Assembly (NCBI GenBank): GCA_050182275.1
Contig: JBFXCK010000024.1
Location: 1 to 8,227 of the forward strand
Source: JBFXCK01 sp050182275
GTDB lineage: Bacteria > Pseudomonadota > Alphaproteobacteria > SHNJ01
Length of the DNA: 8,227 bases
Reading direction: 5' to 3'
Below, in pieces: positions 6,912 through 8,227 of this stretch. The notes under the pieces were generated by a model. The model searched no databases and was not told where the DNA came from. It saw only the letters and a program-made list of their open reading frames with translations. The stretch's first letter is position 1. Each line of letters begins with the position of its first letter. The position numbers and the translations under genes were made by a program.

Positions 6912-8227
6912 ATGATGTTTTTTAGAAACCCTAACCATAAACAACGCCAGCGGGGCTTCATGACCGGGGGCGGCCAGTTTATCGCGATCGCCGCTTTAAT
7001 CGGTTTTATCGGCGTTAGCGCCACCATGCCGGCGCTTAAGAAATTAGCGGCCACCAAAACCGCCAGCCAGGCCGAAAAACATCAAAGCGCGATCGGCCGC
7101 ATCAGCGATGCATTGATCCGCAACAGCAGTGTGGTTAATGGCGTGGTAACCCCGCCTCCTGGGGGCGCGGTAAGCGTCAACAGCTCGACTTATTACACTG
7201 GCTTGCCGGCTGAAATAAATGCTTTGATGCCGCCAAATTATTATGCGGTTTACTGCCCGTTTCATCCTTCCGCGGCAGGGCCCGGCTATAGCGGCATACA
7301 GCAGGCAAATATGGCTTTCCGTCTTGTGCTTTATCCTAATGGGGCGCCAACAGTGGCCACTGTTCTGGCCGGCGATATAAATTCTTTTTGCACCGCCTCC
7401 ACCAACCGGGCAGTTATTGATGATAATCCGCTTAATCTTCGATTGCTTCAAATATCGACGGCAGAAGTCATCTCCCGGCGCAAGAAATTAAACTTAGAAG
7501 GCCAAGCGATCGCCAGTTGCGATAATTACACCGGGCAAATACTTAATTTCACCGACGGTCAGCCGCGGTGCGATCAATCAACCATGGCTATGTTCACGCC
7601 TGCCTTTGTCGACGCCGATCAAGCGGGATCGGGCATTCTGGCCGATGGCTGCGCCAGCGGCACCGCTATTAGCGCGGCAATGGGTGGCGACGATATCGCT
7701 CTTTCTTGCAACCCAGTTCCCGCCTCCCGCATGGTGGATGCGGTGGCGGCCGGCTATAACGGCTCCAACACCAGCTTGCAGCTCTATGTCAATATCGATC
7801 AATATTTTAACGCCATTCCTTTTCCGCTTGATGCAGAAGGCAAAATAACTTTAAGCGGCATTGCAACGGAAGATTTTTGTCCGGGTTCACGGGCTAATTT
7901 TATCAACAGTCTTGAACTTCGCCCGCGCGACATATTGGTCTATAACGGCAGCCGGTTATTCTGCATCAGGCAAGTGGGGGCAGCCACCGCCGCTTTTGTA
8001 AGTGGCGTGGAGCGCAGCCCCATTTGCGGCCAGTTAAGTCCTGGCTTGTATTCACGGGTGGTTTATAATGGCAATGGCTTTATTGGCTGTGAAGGCAACT
8101 CGCCCTCCCAAGGAAGCTATATGGCGATACAAACCTGCCCCGCCTCGAGTTCCTTTACGCTTTATTATAGCACCGCCGAACGGCGGATAGCTTGCGGCGT
8201 TGTTCCCGCTGAAAGCGCCAATCTGCT
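6912..8227 (+). CDS. Pilin-like protein 3: third paralogue, C-terminus beyond the window
   Basis: Open reading frame from the ATG at 6912 (a second ATG follows directly) to the window end: 438 codons with no stop. AGG overlapping the preceding TAG stop may serve as ribosome binding site. The leader is MMFFRNPNHKQRQRG, then Phe16 and a hydrophobic stretch to about 42 with an unusual Gly-Gly-Gly-Gln near its start; there is no Glu at +5. The middle has AFRLVLYPNGAPTVAT (135-150) and LQISTAEVISRRK (179-191), matching the pilin-like core of the first two proteins. Twelve cysteines are visible: C115/C160, then pairs 203/220, 247/266, 323/351, 372/393 and 409/428. Pair one, TGQILNFTDGQPRC, closely resembles GKEILRFVEGQFQC in protein 1. 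By analogy two more pairs should follow outside the window. Likely a minor pilin or exported surface protein; function unknown. Confidence 0.82.
   Translation, partial: MMFFRNPNHKQRQRGFMTGGGQFIAIAALIGFIGVSATMPALKKLAATKTASQAEKHQSAIGRISDALIRNSSVVNGVVTPPPGGAVSVNSSTYYTGLPAEINALMPPNYYAVYCPFHPSAAGPGYSGIQQANMAFRLVLYPNGAPTVATVLAGDINSFCTASTNRAVIDDNPLNLRLLQISTAEVISRRKKLNLEGQAIASCDNYTGQILNFTDGQPRCDQSTMAMFTPAFVDADQAGSGILADGCASGTAISAAMGGDDIALSCNPVPASRMVDAVAAGYNGSNTSLQLYVNIDQYFNAIPFPLDAEGKITLSGIATEDFCPGSRANFINSLELRPRDILVYNGSRLFCIRQVGAATAAFVSGVERSPICGQLSPGLYSRVVYNGNGFIGCEGNSPSQGSYMAIQTCPASSSFTLYYSTAERRIACGVVPAESANL

Noticed and set aside
7044..7451. Minus-strand open frame of 135 codons at the start of the third pilin-like gene
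   Set aside because: The plus-strand frame stays open for 438 codons with a prepilin-like start and paralogous motifs, so the antisense frame is a shadow.

Overview
The window reads as chromosomal DNA from a Gram-negative bacterium, most likely an alphaproteobacterium. That placement is an inference from three things: the leucine-catabolism gene set, the GCC/GGC-rich but not extreme-GC coding style, and pseudopilin-like genes with short leaders. No rRNA, tRNA, IS element, integrase, CRISPR array or replication origin was found.

Left half, minus strand (1-3311): three tightly packed genes read right to left. They are mccB/liuB (methylcrotonoyl-CoA carboxylase carboxyltransferase subunit, complete), liuC (methylglutaconyl-CoA hydratase, complete) and mccA/liuD (biotin carboxylase subunit, N-terminal 304 residues only, cut by the window edge). 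One nucleotide separates mccB from liuC, and liuC and mccA share one base (TGATG), so they form one translationally coupled operon. Together they convert 3-methylcrotonyl-CoA to 3-methylglutaconyl-CoA (MccA plus MccB) and then to HMG-CoA (LiuC). The usual liuA (isovaleryl-CoA dehydrogenase) is not next to them on the right.

Centre (3312-3612): a divergent intergenic region of about 300 bases. It holds a nested inverted repeat in front of mccB, a 14/16-matching direct repeat spaced by 33 bp, a 7-bp inverted repeat, and a strong Shine-Dalgarno sequence ahead of a GTG codon.

Right half, plus strand (3613-8227): three consecutive genes with 20- and 9-nt gaps. They encode large, cysteine-rich, pilin-like paralogues; the third is open at the window end. 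Each begins with MF or MMF and a short charged or polar leader ending in RG followed by Phe. Then come a hydrophobic helix, a pilin-like globular domain (GspG-like in the first protein), and a C-terminal series of cysteine pairs. The first two proteins each have exactly 16 cysteines in a 1+7 pair layout, and the visible part of the third follows the same layout as far as pair 1+5. I do not recognise this as a named family. It looks like a set of minor pilins or pilus-tip/surface proteins and is the part of the window most likely to be undescribed.
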